DNA of 16,435 bases, from contig CAZTYW010000044.1 in NCBI GenBank assembly GCA_964617695.1, forward strand, positions 1-16,435. The letters run 5' to 3'. Position 1 is the first letter of the stretch. Every line of letters starts with the position of its first letter. Below the pieces are notes generated by a model. The model ran no database searches and was not told the origin of the DNA. It saw only the letters and a list, made by a program, of their open reading frames with translations. This stretch comes from CAZTYW01 sp964617695 (GTDB lineage Bacteria > Chloroflexota > Dehalococcoidia > UBA2247 > RBG-13-53-26). Positions 7,242 to 14,548 of the stretch are shown in pieces. Made by a program: the position numbers and the translations under genes.

Positions 7242-7251
7242 TGCTCCTCAC

Positions 7252-7271
7252 GGGGCTGCGGAGCAACCCCG
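7252..7271. other. Hairpin in the divergent promoter region
   Basis: GGGGCTGC and GCAACCCC (one C-A mismatch) flank a three-base loop GGA, just upstream of the 117-residue protein and about 100 bases before the CoaE-NUDIX gene. No T-run follows on either strand, so it does not look like a terminator. It may be an operator or a 5' UTR structure. Confidence 0.35.
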
Positions 7272-7367
7272 CCGAAATCATACTTGTCCGGCCAGGAAAT
7301 ATCAACTGAGACGGGTTAGCTTGATATTTCTACCCGTTAAACGGAAAATAGGGGGTGTTTGGTGGCA

Positions 7368-8534
7368 ATGGCAGTTATCGGCCTTACCGGGGGCATATGC
7401 AGCGGCAAAAGCACGGTCTGCGGTTTCCTGGCTGAGCTCGGTGCTGAAGTGTTGAGCGCCGATGAGATTGGTCACGAGGTCTTTCAGCCGCAGACTGAGA
7501 CATGGCGACGGGTGGTGGAGGCTTTTGGCCGCGGAATTCTCAAAGAGGGCGGCCAGGTCGACCGTCAGAAGCTGGGTCGGATCGTGTTCCATGATCCTGA
7601 AGCTTTGCAGCGGCTGAATGGCATCATGCACCCTGCGATGCACCAGGTCGCCAGAGAGCGGATCGAGGTGCTCAGGCAAAAGGGTGCCGGGGTGATAGTG
7701 CTTGAAGCACCGCTGTTGGTAGAGGCCGACTGGCTCGACCTGGTGGACCAGGTTTGGGTCACAATAGCCAGCAAGGACACTGTTATCCGGCGCTCTTGCC
7801 AGCGGTCCGGTCTCTCGGAGGCGGAGGTCCTGGCGCGCATCTCGGCCCAGCTACCTGCAGAGGAGAGAGTGAAGCACGCCGATGTGGTGATCAACACCGA
7901 CGTATCCCTGGATGAGGTGAGGGCCAGGGTGAAGGAGCTCTGGGATGAGCACCGTCTGGGAGAGTCCACCAGGGCGATCATAAGGAGGGCTCTGTCTCAG
8001 CGACACAAGAAGGTGTATGCCGCCCCGGGGCTGACTCCTGCCGCTGTTCTCATGCCCATATATGAGAAGGAGGGGAAGTCCCACCTTGTCTTTACCAAGA
8101 GAACAGAGACCGTGAATCACCACAAGGGGCAGGTCTCTTTCCCCGGGGGAGTGCGGCATGCGGACGACCGCACCCTTCAGGACACTGCGCTCAGAGAGAG
8201 TTGGGAGGAAATCGGGCTGAATCCCGGGGACGTGGAGGTCCTGGGGGAGCTGGATGATATGCCAACCTATACTACCAACTTCATCATCTCGCCTTTTGTA
8301 GGAGCCATACCCTATCCGTATGAGTTCAGGGCAAGTCCTGAAGAGGTGGAGGAGGTCATTTCTGTCCCGCTGGAGGTGCTCCTGGACAGGAACAACCTCA
8401 GGGAGGAGCCGCAGAATATCAACGGAGTCGTCGTTCCCCAGTATTTCTACCACTACGGCGATCGGGTGATCTGGGGAGCTACAGCCAGGATATTGAAGCA
8501 GTTCCTGGAGGTAGTGTTCGGAGCAGGGTCTTAG
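7368..8534 (+). CDS. coaE: Fusion: dephospho-CoA kinase (CoaE) + CoA-diphosphatase-type NUDIX domain
   Basis: This is a 388-residue two-domain protein, against about 200 for ordinary CoaE. Residues 1 to about 197 are CoaE, which phosphorylates dephospho-CoA in the last step of CoA synthesis: Walker A GGICSGKST (8-16), SADEIGHEV (30-38), HPAMHQ (88-93), LEAPLLVE (112-119) and the lid region RRSCQRSGLSEAEVLARISA. Residues about 215-388 are a NUDIX hydrolase with HHKGQVSFPGG (251-261) and RESWEEIGL (276-284). The signature before the Nudix box is that of the CoA diphosphatase (NudL/UPF0035) group, which cleaves CoA to phosphopantetheine and 3',5'-ADP. ATG 7368 was chosen because MAVIGLTGG aligns with CoaE N-termini; GTG 7362 and TTG 7359 are alternatives behind GGGGGTG. 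The reading frame is continuous, so this is a true fusion in the sequence as given. Confidence 0.9.
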   Translation: MAVIGLTGGICSGKSTVCGFLAELGAEVLSADEIGHEVFQPQTETWRRVVEAFGRGILKEGGQVDRQKLGRIVFHDPEALQRLNGIMHPAMHQVARERIEVLRQKGAGVIVLEAPLLVEADWLDLVDQVWVTIASKDTVIRRSCQRSGLSEAEVLARISAQLPAEERVKHADVVINTDVSLDEVRARVKELWDEHRLGESTRAIIRRALSQRHKKVYAAPGLTPAAVLMPIYEKEGKSHLVFTKRTETVNHHKGQVSFPGGVRHADDRTLQDTALRESWEEIGLNPGDVEVLGELDDMPTYTTNFIISPFVGAIPYPYEFRASPEEVEEVISVPLEVLLDRNNLREEPQNINGVVVPQYFYHYGDRVIWGATARILKQFLEVVFGAGS

Positions 8535-8578
8535 TGCTGGTCGATCGTGGCTGAGCCGCTGGTAGCCTGATCGCTAGC

Positions 8579-8608
8579 TTGACAAGAATCACGGTTTTGT
8601 GGTATTCC
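8579..8608 (+). promoter_or_regulatory. Promoter upstream of the AOR gene
   Basis: TTGACA at 8579-8584 and TATTCC at 8603-8608 are 18 bases apart, with TG one base before the -10 (extended -10 type). The predicted transcript start is near 8615, at the edge of an 18-base block repeated exactly upstream of the FAD oxidoreductase gene. The promoter follows the CoaE-NUDIX stop by 44 bases and precedes the AOR start codon by about 390 bases. Confidence 0.6.
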
Positions 8609-9002
8609 AAGCCTGAAAGGGCACCTTAACAACGGGATGGCGGAAGGGGGTACGGCAAGCTTCATGACGTTGCCGCAAGGCAAGCCAGCGGGCTGCTGCG
8701 GCATGACGCGGGCGAGCGGTCTGGTCTCTGCATCTCTCGGCCGTACTACTGCGATTCTGTGGCAAGTTGCCACTTCGCGCCTTTCCTTGTGCCGCCTCCC
8801 GGTGTTTCTCCTTTGTATGGCTTGGCACACGTCCGGGGGCACCTGTGTTGGGCCTTCCTTCCCTCGTGACGATTCGGTTGCATACAGTCGATCAGTGTAA
8901 GACGATGCATAATGTGGAAACTCTTCCTCGCGTAGTGTCGTGATTCCATCGAGAACCAATGGCCCCGATAGGCTCGGGTAGCGCACGAACAAGGAGGTAT
9001 AG
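8609..9002 (+). promoter_or_regulatory. Long 5' leader of the AOR gene with conserved blocks
   Basis: This is about 390 bases without a convincing gene. Block 1, AAAGGGCACCTTAACAAC (8616-8633), contains the palindrome AAGG-GCA-CCTT and is followed by a hairpin, CGGCAA (8653-8658) with TTGCCG (8670-8675). Block 2, TGCATCTCTCGGCC, is at 8729-8742. Both blocks recur in the same order and at similar distance at 12264-12383. A perfect 15-base palindrome GTGGCAAGTTGCCAC lies at 8759-8773. The leader ends in AAGGAGGT, four bases before the ATG. The function could be a leader RNA/riboswitch-like element or operators. Confidence 0.5.
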
Positions 9003-10859
9003 ATGGCAGGTTTCGAAGGCAGAATGATGGAGGTGAATCTCACCGCCGGCACTGTTGGCAGCAGCACGGTGGAGAAGGACATACTCCGCAAGTACATCGG
9101 AGGAAGTGGTCTGGCGGCCAAACTCACCTTTGACCGGGTCCCGCCAGATGTGGATCCGCTGTCACCGGACAACATCCTGTTTATCATCATCGGACCCACC
9201 AGCGGGACCAGCCTCCCCGGGGGAGCCCGTTTCGCGGTTTGCGGCAAGTCGCCCTTGACTGAGATGTGGGGAGAGAGCTCATGCGGCGGAAGCTTTGCCA
9301 ACCGGTTGAGGTCCGCTGGCTGGGATGGGGTCATCGTCCAGGGGGCGTCCGATAAGCCTGTCTATCTTCTCATCGAGGATGACAAGATAGAGATCAAGGA
9401 TGCCGGTGATCTCTGGGGCAAGAACACCCACGAGATTTCGGATCTGCTGAAGGATCGGCACGGAAAAAGGGCGAGTGTCCTCTCAATCGGTCAGGCCGGC
9501 GAGAACCTGGTGAAGTTCGCGGCCGTCGTGGATGGGAAGAGGGACCTTGCTGCCCGCTGCGGCTTCGGGGCCCTGATGGGTTCCAAGAAGCTGAAAGCGA
9601 TCGTTGCCTCTGGGACGAAGAAAGTGTCGCTGGCCAATCCAACGGCTTACGCCGACAGGCGCAAGGTCGTAACTGAGAAGGCCAAGGAGAACGTGGCGAC
9701 GCAGGTGCTCGGGATGATGGGCACCAATGCCGCCGTGGGAGTCAGCGTGGTGACTGGTGACCTGCCGGGCAAGAACTGGACTGTTGGTGACAACAGCGCT
9801 CTCGCCGCGAAGACCGATGGTTCGGTGCTGAGCGGGCCACAGTTTTACATCGGTAACGAGTCCTGCCACGGTTGTACCGTTGGGTGCAAGAGGGTGGTTC
9901 ACATAACAGAGGGGCCGTTCAGCGGCATGGAAGGTGGAGGGCCCGAGTATGAGGGTGTTGTCACTTTGGGGAGCCTGCTGATGATCGATGATATGGCTGC
10001 GATCATCAAGATGAACGAGGCCTGCAACCAGTACGGTATGGACGTCATCTCCTGCGGCGCTACCATAGCCATGGTGATGGACTGCTTGGAGCAAGGTATC
10101 CTCAGTGTCAAGGACACCGACGGTGTAGAGCTGACGTGGGGCAATCATGTAGCCGTCATGGATATGATTGGAAGGATCGCCCGGCGCGAGGGCTTTGGCG
10201 ATGTGCTTGCCGAGGGGAGCAAGCGGGCTGCACAGCGAATCGGCAAGAATGCCTCCGACTACTCGGTTGAAGTGAAGGGCCTTGAGGTACCTATGCACGA
10301 TCCGAGGGCCCTCCATGCGCTGGGGCTGTCCTATGCCACAGGTGTCAGGGGCGCCTGCCATACCAATGACGTTACATACAGCATTGGGACGGGCATCTTC
10401 AACTGGCCGGAATTTGAGTTGGTGCCTGGCATCCCTGCGAAAGAGAGCAAGGGGATGGGTGCTGTAGTCAAGCAGTCTCAGGACCTTGGCCAGATATGCA
10501 ATTCTGGCATACTGTGCTACATGATAATGATCGTCATAAACGCCGAGGACCTGGTCGATCTGATGCGGTCGTCCAGCGGCTTTGACTATGACCTGGAAGA
10601 GTTGCGGGAGTGCGCCGAAAGAATATGGATGATGAAGAGGGGCATCAGCAACCTCATGGGGATAACGGCGGCAGATGATCGCCTGCCCAGGCAGATACTT
10701 ACACCTCCGACGGAAGGTGGGGCTGTGGGGTCGGCGCCCGACCTGGAGCTCATGTTGACGGAATTCTACCCGGCGCGGGGTCTCAATTCCGACGGGCGGC
10801 CTTCGAAGGAGACCCTGAAGCGTTTGGGCTTGGACGATCTTGCGGCCAAGCTGTACTAG
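9003..10859 (+). CDS. Tungsten-containing aldehyde:ferredoxin oxidoreductase family protein
   Basis: This is a 618-residue cytoplasmic oxidoreductase of the AOR family, which oxidises aldehydes to acids (or the reverse) with ferredoxin, using a tungstopterin and a [4Fe-4S] cluster. Family length and layout are complete. The N-terminal pterin domain has YIGGSGLAAKL (31-41), GPTSGTSLPGGARFAVCGKS and GWDGVIVQG. The cluster motif CHGCTVGC gives C288, C291 and C295, and C505 in NSGILCYM fits the fourth ligand. The segment DPRALHALGLSYATGVRGAC (433-452) is the pterin/active-site loop of the family. The start is fixed by AAGGAGGT directly upstream. A terminator follows, and then a MoeB-like and a MoaD-like gene, the usual companions for pterin dithiolene formation. 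The exact substrate is unknown; the numerous CoA and redox genes nearby allow aromatic or aliphatic aldehydes and acids. Confidence 0.95.
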   Translation: MAGFEGRMMEVNLTAGTVGSSTVEKDILRKYIGGSGLAAKLTFDRVPPDVDPLSPDNILFIIIGPTSGTSLPGGARFAVCGKSPLTEMWGESSCGGSFANRLRSAGWDGVIVQGASDKPVYLLIEDDKIEIKDAGDLWGKNTHEISDLLKDRHGKRASVLSIGQAGENLVKFAAVVDGKRDLAARCGFGALMGSKKLKAIVASGTKKVSLANPTAYADRRKVVTEKAKENVATQVLGMMGTNAAVGVSVVTGDLPGKNWTVGDNSALAAKTDGSVLSGPQFYIGNESCHGCTVGCKRVVHITEGPFSGMEGGGPEYEGVVTLGSLLMIDDMAAIIKMNEACNQYGMDVISCGATIAMVMDCLEQGILSVKDTDGVELTWGNHVAVMDMIGRIARREGFGDVLAEGSKRAAQRIGKNASDYSVEVKGLEVPMHDPRALHALGLSYATGVRGACHTNDVTYSIGTGIFNWPEFELVPGIPAKESKGMGAVVKQSQDLGQICNSGILCYMIMIVINAEDLVDLMRSSSGFDYDLEELRECAERIWMMKRGISNLMGITAADDRLPRQILTPPTEGGAVGSAPDLELMLTEFYPARGLNSDGRPSKETLKRLGLDDLAAKLY

Positions 10860-10881
10860 TCTGTCTGTTGAGCGATAGTCG

Positions 10882-10918
10882 CTGCACCTCTCTCCATGGG
10901 GAGAGGTGCAGACATTTC
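10882..10918 (+). terminator. Terminator hairpin after the AOR gene
   Basis: CTGCACCTCTC (10882-10892) and GAGAGGTGCAG (10901-10911) form a perfect 11-base-pair stem with an 8-base loop, 22 bases after the AOR stop. The following ACATTTCT is only weakly T-rich, so termination may be partial. The remaining gap to 11118 holds no gene or clear promoter that I can see. Confidence 0.65.
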
Positions 10919-11118
10919 TAGCTCAGTTCGCCGCAGCCACTCGGAGGTCTTGAAGTGCTGCGGCCTGGGACAACGGGCCGGGGTCAATTCTGTTGCCCCT
11001 GCGGCCAAGAGAAGCTCGAATTCGGTTAGGTGCACGGACGCGCGTCACCTGTAGGCCGCGGCACTCGGGGCCTGCCGGTGGCGGTCCACCGTGACCTGCT
11101 TTGGTGCGGAGACTGGAG

Positions 11119-11838
11119 ATGATCAGCCAGCCAGATATGCAGAGATACGAAAGACAGATGATGCTCGCCGGCTGGGGCAGGGAGGGACAGGAGAAGCTCA
11201 GGCAAGCCAGGGTCCTGCTGGTTGGTGTTGGAGGCCTGGGGTCGGCTGTGGCCACCTACCTGGCCGTTGCTGGAGTGGGAGAGCTCAGGGTGATAGACTG
11301 TGACAAGGTGGAACTCAGTAATCTGAATCGACAGATACTCTATTCGGACGGAGACCTGGGTAGGGAGAAGGCCCTGGTGGCCAAGGAGAGGCTCGAGTTG
11401 CTCAATCCGGGGGTAAGGGTGGAAGCTATAGCCGACAGGATCACTGAAGAGAATGTCCATGACCTGGTGGCTGACGATCTCATTGTTGATGCCACCGACA
11501 ATCTTGACACTAGGTACATCCTTAACAATATGGCCTTCGAGAGGAGCTTGCCCCTGTTTCACGGGGCAGTGTACGGCTTCGAAGGAAGGGCCACCACCAT
11601 TGTTCCGGGCAAAACCTCGTGCCTGAGATGTCTGTATGATGGAATTGTGCCTGGCCCTGCCCCGGTTCCTGGAGTGACTCCGGCGGTGATCGGCTGCATT
11701 CAGGCTACGGAGGTGTTGAAGTACCTGCTGGGTATAGGTGAGTTGCTGACCGACAGACTGTTGGTCTACGACGGGCTGAGCCTGAGGTTTGACGAGGTAA
11801 GGCTGAGGAAGAACCCAGGCTGCGGCGTATGCAAGTAA
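11119..11838 (+). CDS. ThiF/MoeB/HesA family adenylyltransferase (sulfur-carrier activating enzyme)
   Basis: This is a 239-residue E1-like enzyme that adenylates the C-terminal Gly of a ubiquitin-like sulfur carrier. The N-terminal RYERQMMLAGWGREGQEKL is typical of MoeB/ThiF. GVGGLGS (36-42) binds ATP, D60 and D62 lie in VIDCDKVELSNLNRQ, with N68 and R71 at the adenylation site, and DATDN is at 124-128. Two CxxC pairs (C168/C171 and C235/C238) form the structural zinc site. The TC..GV element that carries the ThiF persulfide cysteine is replaced by PAPVPGVTPAVIG, so acyl-adenylate chemistry is expected rather than a covalent persulfide. ATG 11119 has GGAG 7 bases upstream; a TTG at 11101 is weaker. 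The MoaD-like gene begins 34 bases after the stop, probably in one operon. Confidence 0.9.
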   Translation: MISQPDMQRYERQMMLAGWGREGQEKLRQARVLLVGVGGLGSAVATYLAVAGVGELRVIDCDKVELSNLNRQILYSDGDLGREKALVAKERLELLNPGVRVEAIADRITEENVHDLVADDLIVDATDNLDTRYILNNMAFERSLPLFHGAVYGFEGRATTIVPGKTSCLRCLYDGIVPGPAPVPGVTPAVIGCIQATEVLKYLLGIGELLTDRLLVYDGLSLRFDEVRLRKNPGCGVCK

Positions 11839-11872
11839 CGAGAGTGTTCGGCCTGTTTGCTGGGGGTGAAAG

Positions 11873-12145
11873 ATGACTGTTACTCTGAAGATCTCGTCTC
11901 CCCTGCGGATATTTACCAATTGGCAAGACATGGTGAAGGTGGAGGGTTCCACCCCCAAAGAGTGTCTGTACGAGCTGGAAGCGAAGTTCCCGGACATAAG
12001 GACCCTGCTGTACGATAAGGATGGCCAATACCTGCCGCAGGTCCAGTTGTTTGTCAACGGAGAAAGGGTCTATGCCGACGAATGGGCCAATCCTTTGAAG
12101 GATGGCGATGAGATGTTCATCCTCCTGGCGATTGGAGGTGGATGA
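11873..12145 (+). CDS. MoaD/ThiS-like ubiquitin-fold sulfur carrier protein
   Basis: This 90-residue protein ends in LLAIGGG, the exposed Gly-Gly tail that is adenylated and thiocarboxylated in MoaD/ThiS proteins. It has the expected beta-grasp pattern: strand TVTLKISSPLRIF, helix STPKECLYELEAKFP, QVQLFVNGERV and LKDGDEMFILLAI. Length fits MoaD (80-90 residues). GGGGGTG precedes the ATG. Directly behind the MoeB-like enzyme and close to AOR, it most likely supplies dithiolene sulfur for the tungstopterin. The tail is GGG rather than a plain GG. A carrier for another sulfur pathway cannot be excluded. Confidence 0.9.
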   Translation: MTVTLKISSPLRIFTNWQDMVKVEGSTPKECLYELEAKFPDIRTLLYDKDGQYLPQVQLFVNGERVYADEWANPLKDGDEMFILLAIGGG

Positions 12146-12225
12146 AGTGGCGGCGACGGCAACCATGCCCGTAGTCTGCTTTGTTCCTGGAAGCCCCGGC
12201 TTGCCGAACATCGCTTCTCAAGGCA

Positions 12226-12254
12226 TTGACAAGACGCAAGGTTTGTGATACCTT
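12226..12254 (+). promoter_or_regulatory. Promoter upstream of the first FAD oxidoreductase gene
   Basis: TTGACA (12226-12231) and TACCTT (12249-12254) are separated by 17 bases, again with TG one base before the -10. The predicted start is near 12261. The hexamer context (TTGACAAGA, then GGTTT and GTG.TA) resembles the AOR promoter at 8579, and the conserved 18-base block follows at nearly the same distance (38 versus 37 bases from the start of the -35). It lies 80 bases after the MoaD-like gene. Confidence 0.6.
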
Positions 12255-12791
12255 CAAACAGAAAAAGGGCACCTTAACAACCGGACGGGGGAGTGTTTCT
12301 TTAGGCAATCCCCAACCCCTTACACCAGATTCACCGTTGTTTCGTTGGCAACTTCCGCTTGGATCTCGTTGCATCTCTCAGCCACCTTCCAGTGTAGCGG
12401 TAAGAAACGGCGCGGGTGATACAGGCCAGCGGACCTACACAGGCGATCGGCTCAACTCTGATCGCAAGGCTGAACCTGTTGCGTGTGAAGAAGGGCAACA
12501 CCTGGTTTGTTGCGTCGACCATCTGAGACATTCTCGCGTCCTGGCTGTCTTAAGATCGGGCCCACATTCGTGCACCCACATCCTTCGGTGCCAAACACGG
12601 GGTATCCTCTGCGGATGCAGAGAGTATTGGCTAGGCAGACTGCTTGGCCGTTCCATACGGACATACGTCTTCGTACGAGCCGCTGAGGCCAATGAAGCTG
12701 GGAACTGGATATGTTTGGGGGGTGAAACTTCTTCCCTACCCTGGCTTTATTTGGTTGCATCCAGCAGCTTCTTGGGGGGAGAAAGGTTACC
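12255..12791 (+). promoter_or_regulatory. Long 5' leader of the FAD oxidoreductase array with conserved blocks
   Basis: This is roughly 530 bases without a convincing gene. Block 1, AAAGGGCACCTTAACAAC (12264-12281), is identical to that of the AOR leader. It is followed by a hairpin, GGGGA (12288-12292) with TCCCC (12309-12313), a palindrome GTTGGCAAC (12344-12352), and block 2 TGCATCTCTCAGCC (12370-12383). A later hairpin is CTCTGC-GGAT-GCAGAG (12607-12622). An open frame of about 200 codons crosses the region from a TTG at 12181 but has no ribosome binding site, no recognisable motif, and runs into the next gene. Confidence 0.5.
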
Positions 12792-14507
12792 ATGGCCAGG
12801 GATGAAGTCTATGACATCGTCATAGTAGGTGCGGGCCACAATGGGACGACAATTGCTGCCTATCTTGCCAAGTGCGGGCTGAACGTCTGCATGCTGGAGG
12901 AGAGGCCGGAGTGTGGAGGGGCGCAGGAGAACACTGAACCGGTGGCTGGTACGCGCATCTCTCCCCATGCCATCGCAAATTATGGGAGGCCTGCCCCCGG
13001 CTGGGAGCAATTGGAGCTGTGGAAGTACGGTTTCCGTATGGATACGAACCCCCGGGCGCCGGCCCCAGGCGAACCACTGCAACTACTGATGACCGGCGAC
13101 GGGCTCAGGCCCATGGCCGACAGGGACGCCATGGGTTGGGCCAAGCTGGGCGGTCTGCTCGGTCAGCCTCCCTTTACAACTGACCTGCTGCGGGCAACGT
13201 TCTGGTGCCCGCCCCATCCCTCTTACATCGAACTGACCCCCGACAACATCCCGTTTATGCAGGTGTACAAGCAGCATCAGCCCGACGTCTGGTCCGAAGA
13301 GTTGCTCCAGTGCACGCTACTTGATCTGCTGGACGAGTACTGTGAGAGCGAGCCCTTCAAGGTTAATATGGTCTATGTGGCTGCAGTCTCGGGCGCCTTT
13401 GGTCACCATGAGGGGCAGGCGATCCCGGCACTGTGCAGCGTTCTGACGGTGATACCGCCGTACATGCCGAGACCTGTTGGGCCTCGCGGCAACATACATG
13501 GGTACTACCACGCACTCCTGCGCTGCGCTCTAGCCCACGGAGTGACCGTCCGAAGCTGCTGTCCTGTAGATGAAATAATTGTCAACGACGGCACGGCCGT
13601 CGGAGTGCGCCTGAGTGATACGGCCACCTGCGGCGAGAAGAAGATCTGGGCCAGGAAGGCCGTTATCAGTGCTACCGATATCAGGCAGACATTTCTGGAC
13701 TTGATCGGGCCCAGCCATCTGGATGCTGGCTTCAGACAGCGCATCAAGGACCTGAGTCTGAAAGGCGGCAGCCTCTACGTGAACCATTTCCTCACCCATG
13801 AGCAGCTACGCTACCGTCAGAAGTTCGCCCTGGGCGCTGCTGGAGAAGGGAATTTCACCGGAGGGCCCTTCCTCGGCGGAGCGGGCACAAGGGAGGAGTA
13901 TTTCGAACACATTACCGACGCGCTCGGCCGGAAAGGTAACCCCACGGTGCCTCCGGAGAAGAACTTCTTCCTGCTCGTGGGCAACCTGAACTATGATCCT
14001 ACTCACCCGCAGTGCACCAGGCCTGGACAGTACATCTGCGGTCCTCTGGATGTGATAGTCGCCACACCGGAGTACCACCCCGAGGGTCCTGAGGCTCTCA
14101 ACAAGATCAAGGAAGAGATGAACGCCTACATGCGGGATACCTTCAGCGTTATATGCGAGAACATCAACTCGGACAATCTAATCGCTCATTTTGCCAACAC
14201 GCCCTATGACTCGGAGTTGCGTAACACGGGACTCCTTGGCGGCTCATGGTATGGAGTCCGTCATTCCAGGGATGAGTGGTGGAACGAGCGTCCATTGCCC
14301 GAGTTGGCCCGTCTCCGTACCCCGATCGACGGGCTATACCTGTGCCATCAGTCATCAGCACACCCGGGCGGTCTCTGTCTGATGGCCTGTGGCTACAACC
14401 TGATGCATACTCTGATCGAGGACGGAATCGCCGAGCCCGGCGACTGGTGGTATCCGTCGCCGTGGTACATACCCGAGGAGGGCAAGGTACCGGCTCTACA
14501 GCCCTGA
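12792..14507 (+). CDS. Phytoene desaturase-like NAD(P)/FAD-dependent oxidoreductase (paralogue 1)
   Basis: This 571-residue flavoprotein belongs to the CrtI/phytoene dehydrogenase-related group (COG1233 type). The N-terminal dinucleotide fold starts YDIVIVGAGHNG (GxGxxG at 13-18) with E36 at the end of strand 2 for the FAD ribose, and ERPECGGAQENTEP follows. Near the C-terminus, DGLYLCHQSSAHPGGLCLMA is the second FAD motif typical of the family. The middle region, including QPPFTTDLLRATFWCPPHP and SCCPVDEI, is shared with the next gene. No signal peptide or membrane segment is seen. AAAGG precedes the ATG at a normal distance. The substrate is unknown, and the family includes carotenoid desaturases, isomerases and other polyene or lipid enzymes. 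It heads a tandem array behind a long leader. Confidence 0.88.
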   Translation: MARDEVYDIVIVGAGHNGTTIAAYLAKCGLNVCMLEERPECGGAQENTEPVAGTRISPHAIANYGRPAPGWEQLELWKYGFRMDTNPRAPAPGEPLQLLMTGDGLRPMADRDAMGWAKLGGLLGQPPFTTDLLRATFWCPPHPSYIELTPDNIPFMQVYKQHQPDVWSEELLQCTLLDLLDEYCESEPFKVNMVYVAAVSGAFGHHEGQAIPALCSVLTVIPPYMPRPVGPRGNIHGYYHALLRCALAHGVTVRSCCPVDEIIVNDGTAVGVRLSDTATCGEKKIWARKAVISATDIRQTFLDLIGPSHLDAGFRQRIKDLSLKGGSLYVNHFLTHEQLRYRQKFALGAAGEGNFTGGPFLGGAGTREEYFEHITDALGRKGNPTVPPEKNFFLLVGNLNYDPTHPQCTRPGQYICGPLDVIVATPEYHPEGPEALNKIKEEMNAYMRDTFSVICENINSDNLIAHFANTPYDSELRNTGLLGGSWYGVRHSRDEWWNERPLPELARLRTPIDGLYLCHQSSAHPGGLCLMACGYNLMHTLIEDGIAEPGDWWYPSPWYIPEEGKVPALQP

Positions 14508-14548
14508 CGTGGCCGTGGTATTTGGCATGACGAGGGAAAGGGTGCCAA

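Noticed and set aside
8637..8900. 87-codon plus-strand frame in the AOR leader
   Set aside because: A GGGATGGCGG context gives a possible start, but the sequence is low in coding character and the conserved elements are spaced as in an RNA or regulatory region. A leader peptide remains a remote option.
8531..9334. 267-codon minus-strand frame over the AOR leader
   Set aside because: It overlaps 330 bases of the certain AOR gene on the opposite strand and has no recognisable motif. Its similarity to a minus-strand frame near 12264 comes only from the shared 18-base block.
9483..10361. 292-codon minus-strand frame within the AOR gene
   Set aside because: It is antisense shadow of conserved AOR sequence.
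11026..12057. 343-codon minus-strand frame over the ThiF-like and MoaD-like genes
   Set aside because: Both plus-strand genes have full family motifs and good ribosome binding sites; the antisense frame has neither.
12181..12825. 214-codon plus-strand frame across the second long leader
   Set aside because: It starts with TTG without a ribosome binding site, includes the promoter and block 1, overlaps the next gene out of frame and shows no recognisable domain. A real gene cannot be excluded fully.
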